The notes below the pieces were generated by a model. It worked only from the letters and a program-made list of their open reading frames with translations. It was not told the DNA's origin and ran no database searches. A program made the position numbers and the translations under genes. Shown in pieces: positions 11,201 to 23,400 of a stretch of 64,000 nt of DNA; within the stretch, counting starts at the first letter, position 1, and each line of letters opens with the position of its first letter. This DNA comes from Macrophomina tecta (lineage: Eukaryota; Ascomycota; Dothideomycetes; Botryosphaeriales; Botryosphaeriaceae). The DNA lies in NCBI GenBank assembly GCA_024180945.1, contig JAKSGN010000033.1, positions 1,922,001 to 1,986,000 of the forward strand, in the 5' to 3' direction.

Positions 11201-13761
11201 TTCTTCTTCATTCCCTCCCTTATCCCCTCCGTTCCGCGACCACCCCCTAGCGGGGGATCCGCAGGGCTAACATTTACCCCACAAGCAAGCAGCTAGCGTG
11301 CTTCATCAATCAACAACAAGGAATAGAGCCAACGAAAAACTAATAAACGTACTAGAAGTCGATATGTGCATCACCACTCGAACTCGCCAGACGGACCCCG
11401 ATTCACCGGACGAAACCGAGCAGCGACCTTCCCTGCGCGTGCGGCAACGCACCTGTTCGGACCAAAAAACGCGCGTGCCGCATTCCTATCCTCGTGCCCT
11501 TTCCCGATTGAAGACCCGTGTGTAGCTAGCATTCTTCTCCTGGGTTTCTCTCTGGCTCATACAATACGATCGGCGCTATAAGGTCTGGGAGGGAGAGGAA
11601 AAAGAGCGCAGCGAGAGGAGACATCGAAAGACAGGAAAGCTAAGGCCCCGGGTGGCGCATATGTCGGTGTGCGATTTACGCGCATGCTTGTGTCTGCACG
11701 AAAAATTGCTCCTCCACCTTATTGTCAAAGCATGCGAATAACATACGGGACTTCCCTTTTTTTTTTTTTTTTTTTTTCCAAACGTGGCGAGGGACTTAGA
11801 GGCGAACAGCGAGAAGTATGAAACAAACAAGCTTTTGTTCCCGGGCCTGCGCGCAACCTTCTTTGCTTTTTGCCTTTTTTTTTTTTTTTTTTTTTGCTTT
11901 CGCTCTCGTGCTCGGGTATCTTGATAATCTTCTCTCCCCGGTACTTTTCTGCGTCATGCAGACGTACGCGTCGCATCATGTACATGTACGTTGTGCGCGC
12001 GCGCGTCAGACCGTTATTCACCCGCTCGCGGCTGGCGCGCGCGACTGTGCGATAGCGATGACACTTGCCAATTGAGAGCGGGCAGGCGAAGGTCGAGGAC
12101 AAAGAAGAAACGCCCAGTCTTGCTCCATTGCCCCATCACCCTGTCTCAACAGTTAAGTGTATTCCTTTATAATACAAGGTAGACAAAGAGAGAGAGAGAG
12201 CATCGTGCGTTTTTTCAAGTAATATGTACCCACCGCTTGTTTGCCCCTCTTCATAGCCTCTTTGCGGACGACGAGCCTCCGCGCTCGAAGGAAGCAAGAG
12301 CAGAGAAACAAGAAACAAGAGAGAGAAAAAAAAAGGTTAACGCTCGGGAAACACTTCCCACAACCGCACGCCGGGGCAACATGGACCGTATGTGCGGTGC
12401 GAAATGTAAGGAACGTAAGTTTATTCCGCCCAATACATGCATAAATGCCATTTCTGATGGCAATCCGCAAGTCAATTGGAACATGGGCTTCCCACATAAG
12501 ACCAACAGAGCCCGGGGCAGGTACGAAGCTTGTCAGAGCCAAGGAGGGAGGGAAAAAAAAAAACAAGAGAACTATAATGAAAAGTGGGTACTGCTTTCAT
12601 TCTATCATCAGATGGCGGGGGTGAGGCATGGCAATTGCTAGTGGAAGGAGTTTCATTCATGGGTTATGTTATAGCCCTTTCATTTCGATAAGATGTGGTG
12701 AGGACAAGAATGTACACGGGATAGGTAGAGTAGGCTGGATAACATCCGGGTATGCATTTGAAGGAAGATGGGTCGTGGAACTTTTATGGCTTTCGTAGAA
12801 CGCATCGTGGGGTCAAAGAAGGGTATGAAAAGGTACAAGAAATAAAATAGAGAAACGAAGTGAAGAGACAAGAAGCCTTTCGAAAAAAGAAAGCCAAGGG
12901 CGGGTAAATGAGAAGCCACCTTCATCGTCGTATCCGTCGAGTCTGTAGGGCAACAGACTTTGTGTGAAATTGCGTAGTGGCTCGGAACGCCACTGCCGCA
13001 ATGACCCCGATAGGGAAAGGTAGGATGGGAGGGGCCAGGGATGCAACTATTGAATGTGTGGGCGGTGCACGCGCGCTCGCCGCGCACTGTACCCCGCAAT
13101 CCCCCTTTCCCTTTCCGCATCTTCCAGGCACCAGGGCCGAGTGGAAATAGCCGGCCGGCCTTGCCAACCACCATTATCCCCCCCAGCCCACCCCTGTTCA
13201 CCATACTATCCGTCCACACATGTTCGCCAGCGACCCTGTACGAAAAGGTCAGAAAGAAATCCAGACTAACCACTTGTATGCAGGGCCCTGAAGAACTGAT
13301 CGACACGAGCACCTGCATACAGGCTCCACCAGGCACCATATCGGAAGTGTCAGCTGGCCTTCATTCCTGCAGCTCAACCCCAATCCTTCCTCCTCTTCGC
13401 CCTCGCCGTTTCTTCCCTACTCGGGATAGATCGATCATATTTGCCGCCAGTATTCAGGGCTCCATCTAAAAGGGAAAAAAGGCTTAAGAGCGTGGCACCA
13501 GAAGGATCCAATCAGCAAGCCGCGCGCATCACGTCATTCGGCTAAATAGGTTAGAAGACCTGGCTCCCCATTGGACGAGCGGGTTAATGCTTGGAGGTGT
13601 CATTCCTCGAGATGGTTCGAAGGAGTTCGCGGAGGTGGCGCATTAAGGCTAGCTTATGTTGCAGCATCATGTGTTGGGGGTGCGTTGTTTGGGGACAGGA
13701 GGCCAAGGTTCCGCGTCCGGGTCGAAGCCACGGTTTTATTGATGAGATGCAGGCTTCATCG
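8237..13761. other. Gene-poor 5.5-kb stretch
   Basis: No gene is supported here. Long open frames such as 9229-10254 (+, 341 codons) and 9026-9826 (+) overlap each other in different frames. They are dominated by Arg, Ser, Pro and Ala, as expected for chance frames in GC-rich DNA, and have no recognisable motif. The stretch holds two poly-T runs (11757-11777, 11875-11895), a GA run at 12187-12200 and several pyrimidine-rich blocks. It could contain the leader of a long noncoding transcript, but no sequence feature proves transcription. Confidence 0.5.
11757..11895. repeat. Pair of 21-nt poly-T tracts 97 bp apart
   Basis: T runs cover 11757-11777 and 11875-11895, each 21 bases on the plus strand. 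Both lie inside the gene-poor stretch. Such runs can be poly(dA:dT) nucleosome-excluding elements or old retroposed poly-A tails; I see no element body attached to either. Confidence 0.8.
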
Positions 13762-16197
13762 TCAAACTTTCAAGCCCGCAGATCGTAAGAACATTTGGCG
13801 TCGCTCTTCGGCCTCGCGAATGATTTCGGCCGACAAGCGAAGGCTGGGGGCCAGGTGGGCGTAGCGCTCAATCTCAACGACCACGTCGTTGATCAAAAGG
13901 TCCATGGCGTTTTGTGGCGGGAGCAATGCCGAGAGCGACGGTGACATGGTTGCGCCCATGACGAGCAGGGTTTGTGAGACGATTCTGCAGGAGATTATTA
14001 GTCTCAGATTTCTCCTTTCCATTGGACAATTTGGAGCTGGATCACTTACGAAAGCGCACCTTGCCACAGATACGGAAGGTGGCCAGCGTGGCTGATTACA
14101 ATAGTTAGATGTGACCGGCTAGCCTGGAGAAGATGGTCACGGGTACTTACTGTGCTGATATGTGCTCCAATTGGCGGATGCACGCTTCCAGGCACCGCCG
14201 ACAGTTTTCCTGCACCACCGGATCCATAGCGGCCGACTCGTCGTTCAACACAGCCAGGATGTATGGTCGGAAAATTATCGTCCTGCAGGCAAAGTAGCGC
14301 AGTCGCAGTACCGTCTGGACGGGATTTGACAGCGGCACTCTACTGTGCGGGAACTGCACCGGAAGAGGCAGGCCCTCATACCACTGTGTGAGTTGAAAGT
14401 CTAGTTCCGCAACCAAAGGCTCCAATGAGGCGATAGATGCGTTGGCCGACGTCTTGGTGTAGATCAGATGGCTCACACGGTTGAGCAGGCGTCGAAGCGC
14501 GATCTCCGCCAAAAAGTACCACAGCTCGTCACGGCCGGCTGGCGGCTCCTCGCCCTCATCCTCGAATCCCCCGGGAAGGCCCACTGTTTCTTCGAACTGG
14601 ACGATGCCCGAGTGAGGAAGGTCCAGTTCGGCGAGCAGATCGCTGAAGGCCGCATTAGCACTTGGGCCGTGATAGGGAAGACGGAGTAATGTGAATACCT
14701 CTCGAAGAGCAAGGTGTTCCAATACACCCTCTCGCTCAATTCCTTGGCGTGCGATGGTAATCTGCCGGGCGCACTGAGTAGCAACTGCAGCTTCATGCTT
14801 GTGTTGGTCAAGAGGTTCCAAGCCTCAAGAGGTCGGACAATGTAGAAAAGGTAAGCGGAGGCAAGAATGTGGCATTGGGCCGCGACAGTGTTGTTCCTAG
14901 TCATAAGGCTGGGCAACAGAGCCCAGGCTGCTGCGAAGTAAGACATGCCCGGTGGGTCTTTGTCTCTAGGCTGCTGTGATATGCTGCCGGCGTTGCTGGC
15001 AGCACCAAGCGCTAGGACCAGCAAGACGATGCAGCTCTCCGGCCCTTCGCGGAAGCCATTTGATAGCGCTGTGCGGTAGTATGAGTGCCAATTGTACGGA
15101 TTGACGCAGGCGTACCATACATTGACCCGATCGAAGAAGGCATGGACGTAAATATTGGTATTGGACAGGTCGAGGCACTGTGACGAGTCCAGGCGCAGCG
15201 GCTCGCGAGACATCTCGAGCTGCAGCAAGACCTGAGGGTCATAAGGCCGCGAGACCAGATCGCGAATCATTGGCCATTGCAGAAGATGCAGCGCGGGCGT
15301 CGTGTGGATCTTTGGCATCGTGGAGATGTTAGATGGATTCGCGGACCAGGTCCCGAGTCCGTTGAGGGGGAGCATGCCCATGGCAGCACCGGGCCCACCG
15401 CGCATCAGCACGTCTTCACTGGTGCTGTTGCTAGCGGCAGGTGATCCGCCTGCCAGGCCACCGAAGATACTGTTTGCTTGCTGGGTGGTGATGTTGGTGC
15501 GGAGCAGACCCTCGATACGGTCCAGATGCTCGAGAATGAGCTTGTCTCCGGCATCAAGCTTGATGCCTGGCTCCCGGTAGACGCACTCGGCATTGAGCTC
15601 AGTGCACAGCCGGCACTTTGGACGGTTGCCGTCACAGCGGGACTTCCGCGAACGGCAGATTTCGCACTGCAGACAAGGTCAGTCCAGGGCGTAGGAAGAC
15701 GCAGAATGCAGTATTACCGCGATGGTGGCACGCCTGCGGGGGTAATCAATAGTGCCATCGCTGGGCCGCTTTTTCGCGTTGGAGCTCTGCAGATCAGCAG
15801 CGCCGCTGGCGGAGCCGTTCAGGAAAGCAGACTGCTGGGGAGTGGAGTGGTGGGCGTCCGAGGTGGACTGCAGGTCACGCTCGCTGCTGGAGGTGGTGGA
15901 CATGTTGCGGGCGCGCTTCTTGTAGTTGCCTGAGCCGTTCAAGAAGGTGCTGCTGGTGGGTGAGAAGGAGAAGCATGAAGGCGAGTCCAGCGACAGGTGT
16001 GGCGACTTGAGGGCCGTCTTCAGCAGGAAGTTGCTGGCGTCAGGCAGGGAGCCGAGCGTGAGGGCGAAGTCGCCGGCGCGCGAGTACTGGGTCTGCGAGA
16101 AGGCGGCGGATGTCGTGGGCTCTGCTGACAGAGGGCTGACCTCTGGGGGCGTGACCGGCGTCTGCATGATTGGCGGGTATGCCGCGAGCTGGCACAT
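13762..16197 (-). CDS. Zn2Cys6 fungal transcription factor
   Basis: This is a binuclear zinc-cluster DNA-binding regulator of 734 residues. Exons are 16197-15718, 15666-14699, 14642-14151, 14091-14050 and 13984-13762, with four introns of 51-65 nt that all restore the frame. The cluster C161-x2-C164-x6-C171-x6-C178-x2-C181-x6-C188 begins exactly at the first codon of exon 2. A linker and short dimerisation-like helix follow (KLILEHLDRIEGLL). The middle contains the fungal-specific regulatory domain: SCIVLLVLALGAASNAGS, SYFAAAWALLPSLM, CHILASAYLFYIVRPLEAW and YWNTLLFESDLLAELDLP. The N-terminal 160 residues are Ser/Thr/Pro-rich, likely an activation region. The target pathway cannot be read from sequence. 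The start is the first in-frame ATG (MCQLAAYPP); a second ATG lies 10 codons downstream. Confidence 0.85.
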
Positions 16198-19100
16198 CCT
16201 AGGAACGGGCGAGGCGCGCGGTGGCTGGAGGGAGCCTAGCCTCAATCAACAGCAGCAGCAGCAGCAGCAGCCGTGGGTGCAAATAAATAGGCAGGCACGC
16301 AGACGGCAGAGCAGAGAGAAGGACGAGGAGCGGCCGAGGGCTGGGGGCTGTGTATAGACCGAAGGAGCATTGGCTGCATGGACTATTTATTATATTCGAG
16401 TATAGCGAGGCGCGAGGAGTGTGCTGCTGCTGCTGCTGGGCTGGACGGGCTTTTGCCGCTGCTGCGGGGCATGCCGGCAGGCACGGCGGCCCCTGGCGAC
16501 GCGGCGGGCAGCCTGGTGCCAGAACAGAGAGTCATGCTGGCCGGGAAAAGAGACAGGACGAGCAGCTCACGATTCTCTGCTGGCTGTGTCGCCAGTGGCG
16601 GTGGCAGCCACGCGAGCGCTGGCCGTCCGGACTAAGCGAGCTGTGGGGAGGTGGACCGGCTTGGGCGTGTGCGCGCTGGCTGGGGGCGCGTCAGGGTGCA
16701 GGACTGAGTAGCACACACCGTTGCTGCTCTGCTGCATGCGCTGAGCTCGCGCCGGCTAATACCACTCCCGCCCGCCGATTGCCTGCGGATCGGCGTAAGG
16801 TACACACAGTCTGACCAGGGGCTGCCTCTACTTCCACCTCTGCGATGACCAAATAGATTAAAGCCAAGCCGTCCTCTGTATCACTCGACCACCACGCCCG
16901 CCCCCGGGCAGCGAAGCCCAGTAGACTGCCCGCCCTCCCGCCATGGCCCCCGGTCCCCGACCGAAGCAGCAGCGCCGTCGCTGATCACTCCAGAGTCACA
17001 CCCAACTCGCTGTCATGTCTTTCCTGTCCTCTGACTTTTTTTTCCACTGCCCAGACCCACCGCATATCCACTGCTCCTGCCGTAGCACCAGCAGGTGCAA
17101 AGCCTGAAACCTTCAATCTCCGGTGACGCTGGCGATACCAGGTAGTTTCGACTCAGTGCCTGGCCTACTCAGCCCACCAGCTTACTGGCTCCCGTCGTCG
17201 ACGCAATCCACGAGCCGCCCCCATTGGGCAGGCCAAGCCTCGACGACTAAACACATCCCATAATCACTAACCTGCTTCGTCTCGGTCTCGTGCTTCCGCT
17301 GGCCTGGGGCCAGAGCAGAAGCACGCCTTGCCTCCACGCGCGGTGTGTACAATACCTACATACACCTTCTGGAAGCTGCGAAGCCCCCCTCAGCATCCTT
17401 CTTCCGTCAGCGCCCGGAGGGATGCTCTTTCGTACACGGATACGCCGATCTCGAACGACTCCCCGTGCGGTGCCAGCCCAGCCGTACCGCTGCATTCCTT
17501 CCCGGCAAGACTCGAGTCGTCAGCTGCGCAGAGCTTGGACAATCTGCATGGTTGTGGCCGAAACGAGCTCGAAATTGACGCAAAAGTGGCTTACCGCCGT
17601 CCAACCGCCAGGCGATACGTAGTATCTCCCCAGCCCCAAAGGAAGCAATGGCGTTGCGCGCAAGTGGCGGCCCGCCGGGGATCGAGAGTGATGCGCCCTG
17701 GACCGATCGGCACGGTATGGCATGCGGTAGATCTGACTGGCTGTTTGCCCGGCTGCATCCGCTGCGGGTGATGAGCCGGGAGGAACGGGACAGGTTCTGA
17801 CGCCGAGACATTTCGAGGGGGTTTGCATGCTGATGACGAGTGTCGAGGGTCCTAGCCAGGTACGAGCATGCTCTCATGTTCGCCTGCACCGCAATCTGCG
17901 CTGATTCGTGCCCGATTGTACAACAACGCCCTGTAAATTTCCAGGTGAAATCCCTTCTGCCGCCGTAGCTGGCCTGTCCAGTGGAGATCATGCGACCCAC
18001 CAACTCGCAGAATAAGCACTTTTGACACACAACGTACATGCAGGCCCAGCGCGTCCAGAATCACCTCTCGGCTATGCCGACCACTGATAGGCCGTCGCCT
18101 CCGCATAGGACCACTAGTTCGCCCCTGCTCATAGCTTCTAGAGAAACCCACCGGTGAGAAGACGTAGATGGCTGATTCAAGTGTTAGCAAGGGGAAAGCG
18201 GGTCCTTCTTACCGCTCCTTTCAAACATCCCTCAACCCTTTTGGGATATCTCGCTTAGCCTTTGACAGCTAATTCAGAGACATTGCGAGAAAAAAAAAAA
18301 AGTGGGCGATGTCAATAAGCTCGAGCTCTCTATAGCACTCTGGAAATAACACCGCCGCGAAGGCTGTCGTGCGCAGCCTCCGACGCAATCCACCGCGGTA
18401 CCTTTGACTCGTTGCCATGCAGCTAAACCCTGAGGCCAGGTCAGTGCCAGCCTCACCTTCCGGTCTGGACTGGACATGGACTGTCTGAATTTTGTTGCTT
18501 ATCAAACTGTGCAGATGATCCTTGGTCGGCTCTGAAGTCGTCCTCCTCGTCAGGACACAACGGGCATTTGTGTACATATTTACAGCGTCGCGGAGCCTAG
18601 TAGGCAATGCGCGTCGCAACGACGGCTCGGGCAGCCTGGAAAGCGCCTCGATAGTCTTCACTCGTGCCCAGGTAGAGGTCGTAAGGTGGCACAGACCACT
18701 GCTTGCTGCATCGGCAGGACTCTTACCATGATCCCAGTTGCACCTGCTCATCAGCCGACGACGAGCTCCGGTGAGTGATCGCGGACCCGCCGTTCTGGAA
18801 AGCAAGTGCGACTGACATTGGAGTGGAGCCGAGAGCAACATCGAAGATACTCGCTCTTGCCGAGATGTTGGAACAGGATTTGAGGATCAGGATCGTTTCT
18901 GCAAGTGGCTTGTGCTGATGTTGGCATTCCAGCGCATCCCACTACATCGGGAAACAACATGGCAGTGCAGGGCAGGAGCTCGCCAACCAGTTCATTTTTG
19001 TTTTTTAAAAAAAGGGAAAACAAAAGAAAAGAAAAGAGCGTTTGCACGGCTACTGGCAGGTGGGCAGATGGCCGACCCTGCCTGTTTTGCACACTTCGAC

Positions 19101-19288
19101 GCAAACGAGTTGCCTGCGCCTGACAAAGAGGGCGGAGTCGGACACCTTTCAGAGTTCTCACCTGAGATCACCAAAAAAGAGCGCCGAAACTACCCTCAGG
19201 ACCCTTTAGCGCCTGTTGCAGACGGCGTCGACGCCCAACCTTTACATTTTCAGGCAGGGGCGATCGTCGTATCAACCGCAGCCCCAGT
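16198..19288. other. Gene-poor stretch with the long leader of the zinc-cluster regulator
   Basis: The 3.1 kb upstream of the minus-strand regulator and of the plus-strand small gene contains triplet runs (listed separately) and no supported gene. Minus-strand blocks around 18840-18400 and 19161-18751 read partly like protein (for example TIEALSRLPEPSLRRALP and DPQILFQHLGKSEYLRC), but no ATG-to-stop model could be assembled. Confidence 0.45.
16250..16437. repeat. CAG and CTG triplet runs facing each other in the regulator's leader
   Basis: Seven CAG units lie at 16250-16270 and five CTG units at 16423-16437 on the plus strand. Both are upstream of the zinc-cluster gene start at 16197, so on the minus-strand transcript a CAG run precedes a CUG run by about 150 nt and the two can pair. 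Confidence 0.75.
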
Positions 19289-19964
19289 ATGAGTGACGCA
19301 GAACGGAAGCCGTCCGTGGACGATCACCACCTGATAGAGAAGACCACCATGGCGGGTCTCAAGCGGAAAGCTGATCATGCGGTCGAGTCGACAGTGGTCA
19401 ATCATGAGGTGAGCTCAGAGTCCCTTGTGGGCCATAACACAGGCATGAGCGCTAAAAAATCCAGGATGCTGCCATGCCCACGGCTGAAAACGCTCTCTCC
19501 TCCGTCCTGACAGGAGGCCGACTCAGCACTGCTATGAGTCGCGATGCGGAACCGCGGGTAACAGGGGCCATATCCGACAGCTGAAGGGATGCTCTCTAAT
19601 CCGGTGGGTCTAGGATACAACGCAAATGCCGGGCCGCAGAGCAAAAGCAGCGGGCGCTCAGATGATTGATGCTATTAGTGAGGCGGCAGAGGCGGTGGTG
19701 GATACTGCTAGGCAGGTGAAGAGCGTAATCTCGGAATCGGCAGTGAAGACGGGTAAGAAGCTGGACGAAAAAGCCGACTCTTCCCTTGGTCCGTACGGGA
19801 GTCCAGGTACCTGCGTCCCCAGCGACCTGGACCCGCTAGCAGAGGCCGTGCATGCAGGGTTGAACCTGGAGGACTGCGAGCCAACGGATAGCGAGGATGA
19901 CGAGCAAGGCCGGGAGAGTTGCGCTGGGGGTGGTGCCAGAGAAGGAAAGGACAAGGAGCAGTAA
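19289..19964 (+). CDS. Small hydrophilic protein of unknown function (three exons)
   Basis: I assembled this gene from exons 19289-19408, 19465-19557 and 19614-19964. Both introns are 56 nt (donors GTGAGC and GTAACA, acceptors CCAG and CTAG), the junctions are in phase 0, and intronless reading hits stops. The 187-residue product starts MSDAERKPSVDDHHL and carries a basic GLKRKADHAV patch that looks like a nuclear localisation signal. An Ala-rich amphipathic stretch AISEAAEAVVDTARQVKSVI follows, and the tail is acidic (CEPTDSEDDEQ) and ends in a Gly/Lys/Glu run. There is no membrane segment or signal peptide. I recognise no domain. The sharply protein-like composition on both sides of two clean introns is the main support. 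Confidence 0.65.
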
Positions 19965-20900
19965 GACCCTTCACTGCAACATGGCGGCAGCCGGCAAAGT
20001 CTGGACAAGGCCCCTGGTTACAGTTTGGAGGATTTCTCGTCAGGAGCATCCAAAAGAAAGCACGTCTCAATGGAAACGGCAAATGAAGCAGTCGGCTACA
20101 CCGTCAGATAAATGTTTGCTTGCACTGAAGGAGAGACATTCTGAGGCATGTACGACGGTACAGGAAGCCGCCATGAATCCTTTGGCAGAGGGAGTGGGAA
20201 CAGTAGAGAGGGCGACGCGCAGATGACCTACGTGCTGGCATTGCTGGAGTCTGGGTGAGTTTTTGATTTGTTGTGGGTGGAGTCGGTAAGTGGGAACCGC
20301 TGCGGGCGTGCCCAGCGGCACAGCTGACGTTGACGTGCGCTTGTTGCCTGTTCCAGTACTGAACCTGCCTTCCTTACCCGTCGCTCTCCCTGTCGACCCA
20401 CTCGCTCGCTTCTTCTGCCGCTCATCGGACACCCTAAGGCCAAGTAGATAGCCATCTACTCACTAGTAGCTGGATGACACACTAGAGCGCCTATAGTCCT
20501 GGCGCTATAGAGATAGCATATCTGCTGAGAACAATTGGCTCTAGTGTAACCATTCATAACGCGGATCTTGCTTGTAGGGCTGGACAGCTCCTCGTGACAG
20601 TATCCGACGCCCATCAGCCTACTCGCCGCTGGCTTGGACAGACTCCGAGATAAGAATGCAGTACGTAAGAAGTTTGCACAACTGCAATCAGAAGGTGGTT
20701 CCCCTGCCCGTAAACTCGAGCAACAAGGGCACGGATCGCCTGTGCGGAACCGCGCCATGAGATGCAGGAGCCCGGGCTCGGCGAATCATTAAGCCGAAAA
20801 AGTTCGGACCCTGGTAACTTTTTTCCAAAGCGAAACTTTGTGGCGCCGCAGAGCGCTCCAAGTCCACATTCTCGATCACTTGCATTGGACATTCGATAAG
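19965..20900. other. Intergenic stretch upstream of DBP3
   Basis: About 0.94 kb between two plus-strand genes. Open frames such as 20067-20432 (-) have no protein-like features. It should hold the terminator of the small gene and the DBP3 promoter, but I see no distinct motif. Confidence 0.45.
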
Positions 20901-23400
20901 ATGGGAAAACGTACGGCCAGCCAGGCCGGCATCACCAATTCTGGCGAGACGCACGGTAAGACTACGACGAAGAAGACCACCGCGGTCGATGGAGACTTGT
21001 GCTGCCTGTGCCGAAGCCTAAGAAGGTGGAGAAATATGCGAGAGCAAAAGCCCTAAGGGAGCAGAAGCGGCAAGAGCGCATGTTCATCGCTAACGACCAA
21101 GGACCTGTTACAGGCGCGAATACGGTTACTTCTACTCCAAAGAAGCTGAAGAACGAGGCACCAACACCATATGATGCAGCGCCTGCGTCCGCTCCCACCT
21201 CCGGCGACCTCACCGGTTCACTGTCCGTAACCCAAGCTAAGAAACAGGAAAAGATTCTGCGTAAAGAGGAAAGGGTCAAACAGAAGGAAGAGAAGGCCAT
21301 GCATAAGGCATTGAAGGCGGAGGAGAAGCGGAAGAAGCGCGAAGCCAAGCTCGCTGGCGAGGGCGAGGGCGAGGCTACCGAAGCTGATGCCGACGCGAGT
21401 GAAGAGGCCGGCACATCGAGGGTGACGAAGAAGCAACTGCGCAAGGCCGAAAGTAAAGACGAACAGCCGGCCAAGAAGGCCGAAAAGGCTGCTAAGAAGG
21501 CTGCGAAGAGGGTGGCAGTGCAGTCTGGGGAAGTGGAGCCGGAACAAAATGGCAAGACTGACCGGAGCGAGAGTGATGACGCTTCCCCAGGCACGGAGGT
21601 CAATGAGGCGGTCACCGAAGATACTGATATGCCGGACGCCACAAGCTCTTCCGACGAGAACACCGAGTCTGCTCCTGCTGAGACTTCTGAAGAAAACCCC
21701 AAGAAAGCCAAGAAGGAGAAGAAGAAGGAGGAGAAGGAAAAGAAAGAAAAGAAGGAGAAGAAGGAGAAGAAAGAGAGGAAGGAAAAGACCGAAAAGAAAG
21801 AAAAGAAAGGCAAGTCCGAAAAGAAATCAAACAAGGAAAAGAAGCATCATGAGCTGGCTGAGGTTGCGGTCTCCGAGGTTACGCCCGTCCCGGCAACCAA
21901 TGGCGCCGCGGAGAGTGCCGCTTCCAGCTATGTTCAAGATCCGGCGCTTGCCGCTCTGTCTCAATCTGAGATTGATGCCTTTCTGTCGAAGCACTTCATA
22001 GCCGTGACTGATCCTCTCGGCGCCGCAACAAAGCTCCGTCCGATCATCTCTTTCGACCATCTCCCAGTCACTGACGAGTCGCTGCGTGCGCCATTCGCGA
22101 GCTTCACTGCGCCCACGCCCATTCAGGCCGCGGCATGGCCGTCTCTGCTGTCTGGCAGGGATGTCATTGGTGTGGCTGAGACAGGCTCAGGAAAAACGCT
22201 CGGTTTTGGTGTTCCCTGTGTTCGCCACATCATGTCTTTGCCCAAGGCAAAGGGTGTGAAGGCGGTCATTGTGTCTCCAACGCGCGAGCTCGCTTCTCAA
22301 ATTCACGAGCAGCTTGTCAAGATCGCTGAGCCAGCTGGCTTGAAGTCTGTCTGTATCTACGGTGGTGTTCCCAAAGACGAACAGAAGGCCGGCCTCAAGA
22401 AAGCAAGCATCGTGGTTGCGACGCCTGGCCGCCTGAATGATCTTATTGATGAAGGCGCTGCGGACATCAGCAAGGCCGGCTATGTCGTACTGGATGAGGC
22501 AGATCGTATGCTCGACAAGGGCTTCGAGGACGCCATTCGCAAAATCATCAGCAGTACCCGTCCTATAAATGAGCGCCAGACTCTCATGTTTACTGCTACA
22601 TGGCCAAAGTCCGTTCAGGAGCTCGCCTCGACATTCATGAAGTCCCCGGTGAAGATCACCATTGGTGACAACCCCACTGGAGAGCTTCGTGCCAATACTC
22701 GTATCACCCAGACAGTCGAGGTGGTTGACCCGCGCGACAAGGAGTACAGGCTTACCCAGATCCTTAAGGAGCACACAGCTGGCAGCAAGAAAAATGACCG
22801 TATTCTCATCTTCTGCCTGTACAAGAAAGAGGCCACTCGTGTTGAGGAGACACTTCGCCGCAAGGGCTTCAAGGTTGGTGGTATCCACGGTGATCTGAGC
22901 CAGGCGCAACGTACAGCTAGTCTGGAGAAATTTAAGAAGGGTGAAATTCCTTTGCTGGTGGCTACCGACGTCGCGGCAAGAGGCCTGGACATCCCCGCTG
23001 TCAAGTTGGTCGTCAATGTAACCTTCCCCTTGACCGCCGAGGATTATGTCCATCGTATCGGCAGGTAAGTTACGGAAAATTTCAAAGAATGATATTACAG
23101 GTCACTAATAGGCTTCTAGAACAGGTCGCGCCGGTCAAGATGGCAAGGCCATAACGCTGTTCACCGAGCACGACAAGCCTTTGGCTGGAGCGTAAGTACA
23201 CCACCTGCTGTTTTTGGGAACACAAACTAAACGAGTCATCTAGCCTGGTCAACGTCCTCAAGGGTGCCAACCAGCCAGTGCCGGAAGAGCTGATGAAGTT
23301 TGGCACCACGGTCAAAAAGAAGGGTCATGAGGCTTACGGCGCCTTCTTCAAAGATACCACCGACATGAAGCAGGCAACGAAGATCACTTTTGATGATTGA
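20901..23400 (+). CDS. DBP3: DEAD-box RNA helicase Dbp3 (apparent frameshift near N-terminus)
   Basis: The product is an ATP-dependent RNA helicase of the nucleolus that acts in 60S subunit maturation. Exons 3' of the frameshift are to 23064, 23120-23191 and 23244-23400; introns are 55 and 52 nt. Helicase motifs in order are [10 protein letters not shown] (Q), AETGSGKT (I), PTRELA (Ia), TPGR (Ib), LDEADRML (II), TATWP (III, the Dbp3 form of SAT), [12 protein letters not shown] (V) and HRIGRTGRAGQ (VI, split by the first intron). A long Lys/Glu-rich tract ([16 protein letters not shown]) precedes the core, and the C-terminus has the family ending [18 protein letters not shown]...ATKITFDD. The ATG at 20901 opens [17 protein letters not shown], typical of the family, but that frame must shift by one base near 20985-20999 to enter the main frame. 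If the shift is real, translation would have to start at ATG 21080. Confidence 0.88.

Noticed and set aside
18269..19161. Minus-strand blocks that read partly like protein (TIEALSRLPEPSLRRALP, DPQILFQHLGKSEYLRC)
   Set aside because: No ATG start and no consistent set of splice sites links them; different frames look equally good over the same bases.
20962..21834. 290-codon minus-strand Ser/Phe-rich frame
   Set aside because: It is the complement of the Lys/Glu-rich tract of DBP3 (AAG/GAG read as CTT/CTC), so Ser/Phe/Leu runs are an artefact.
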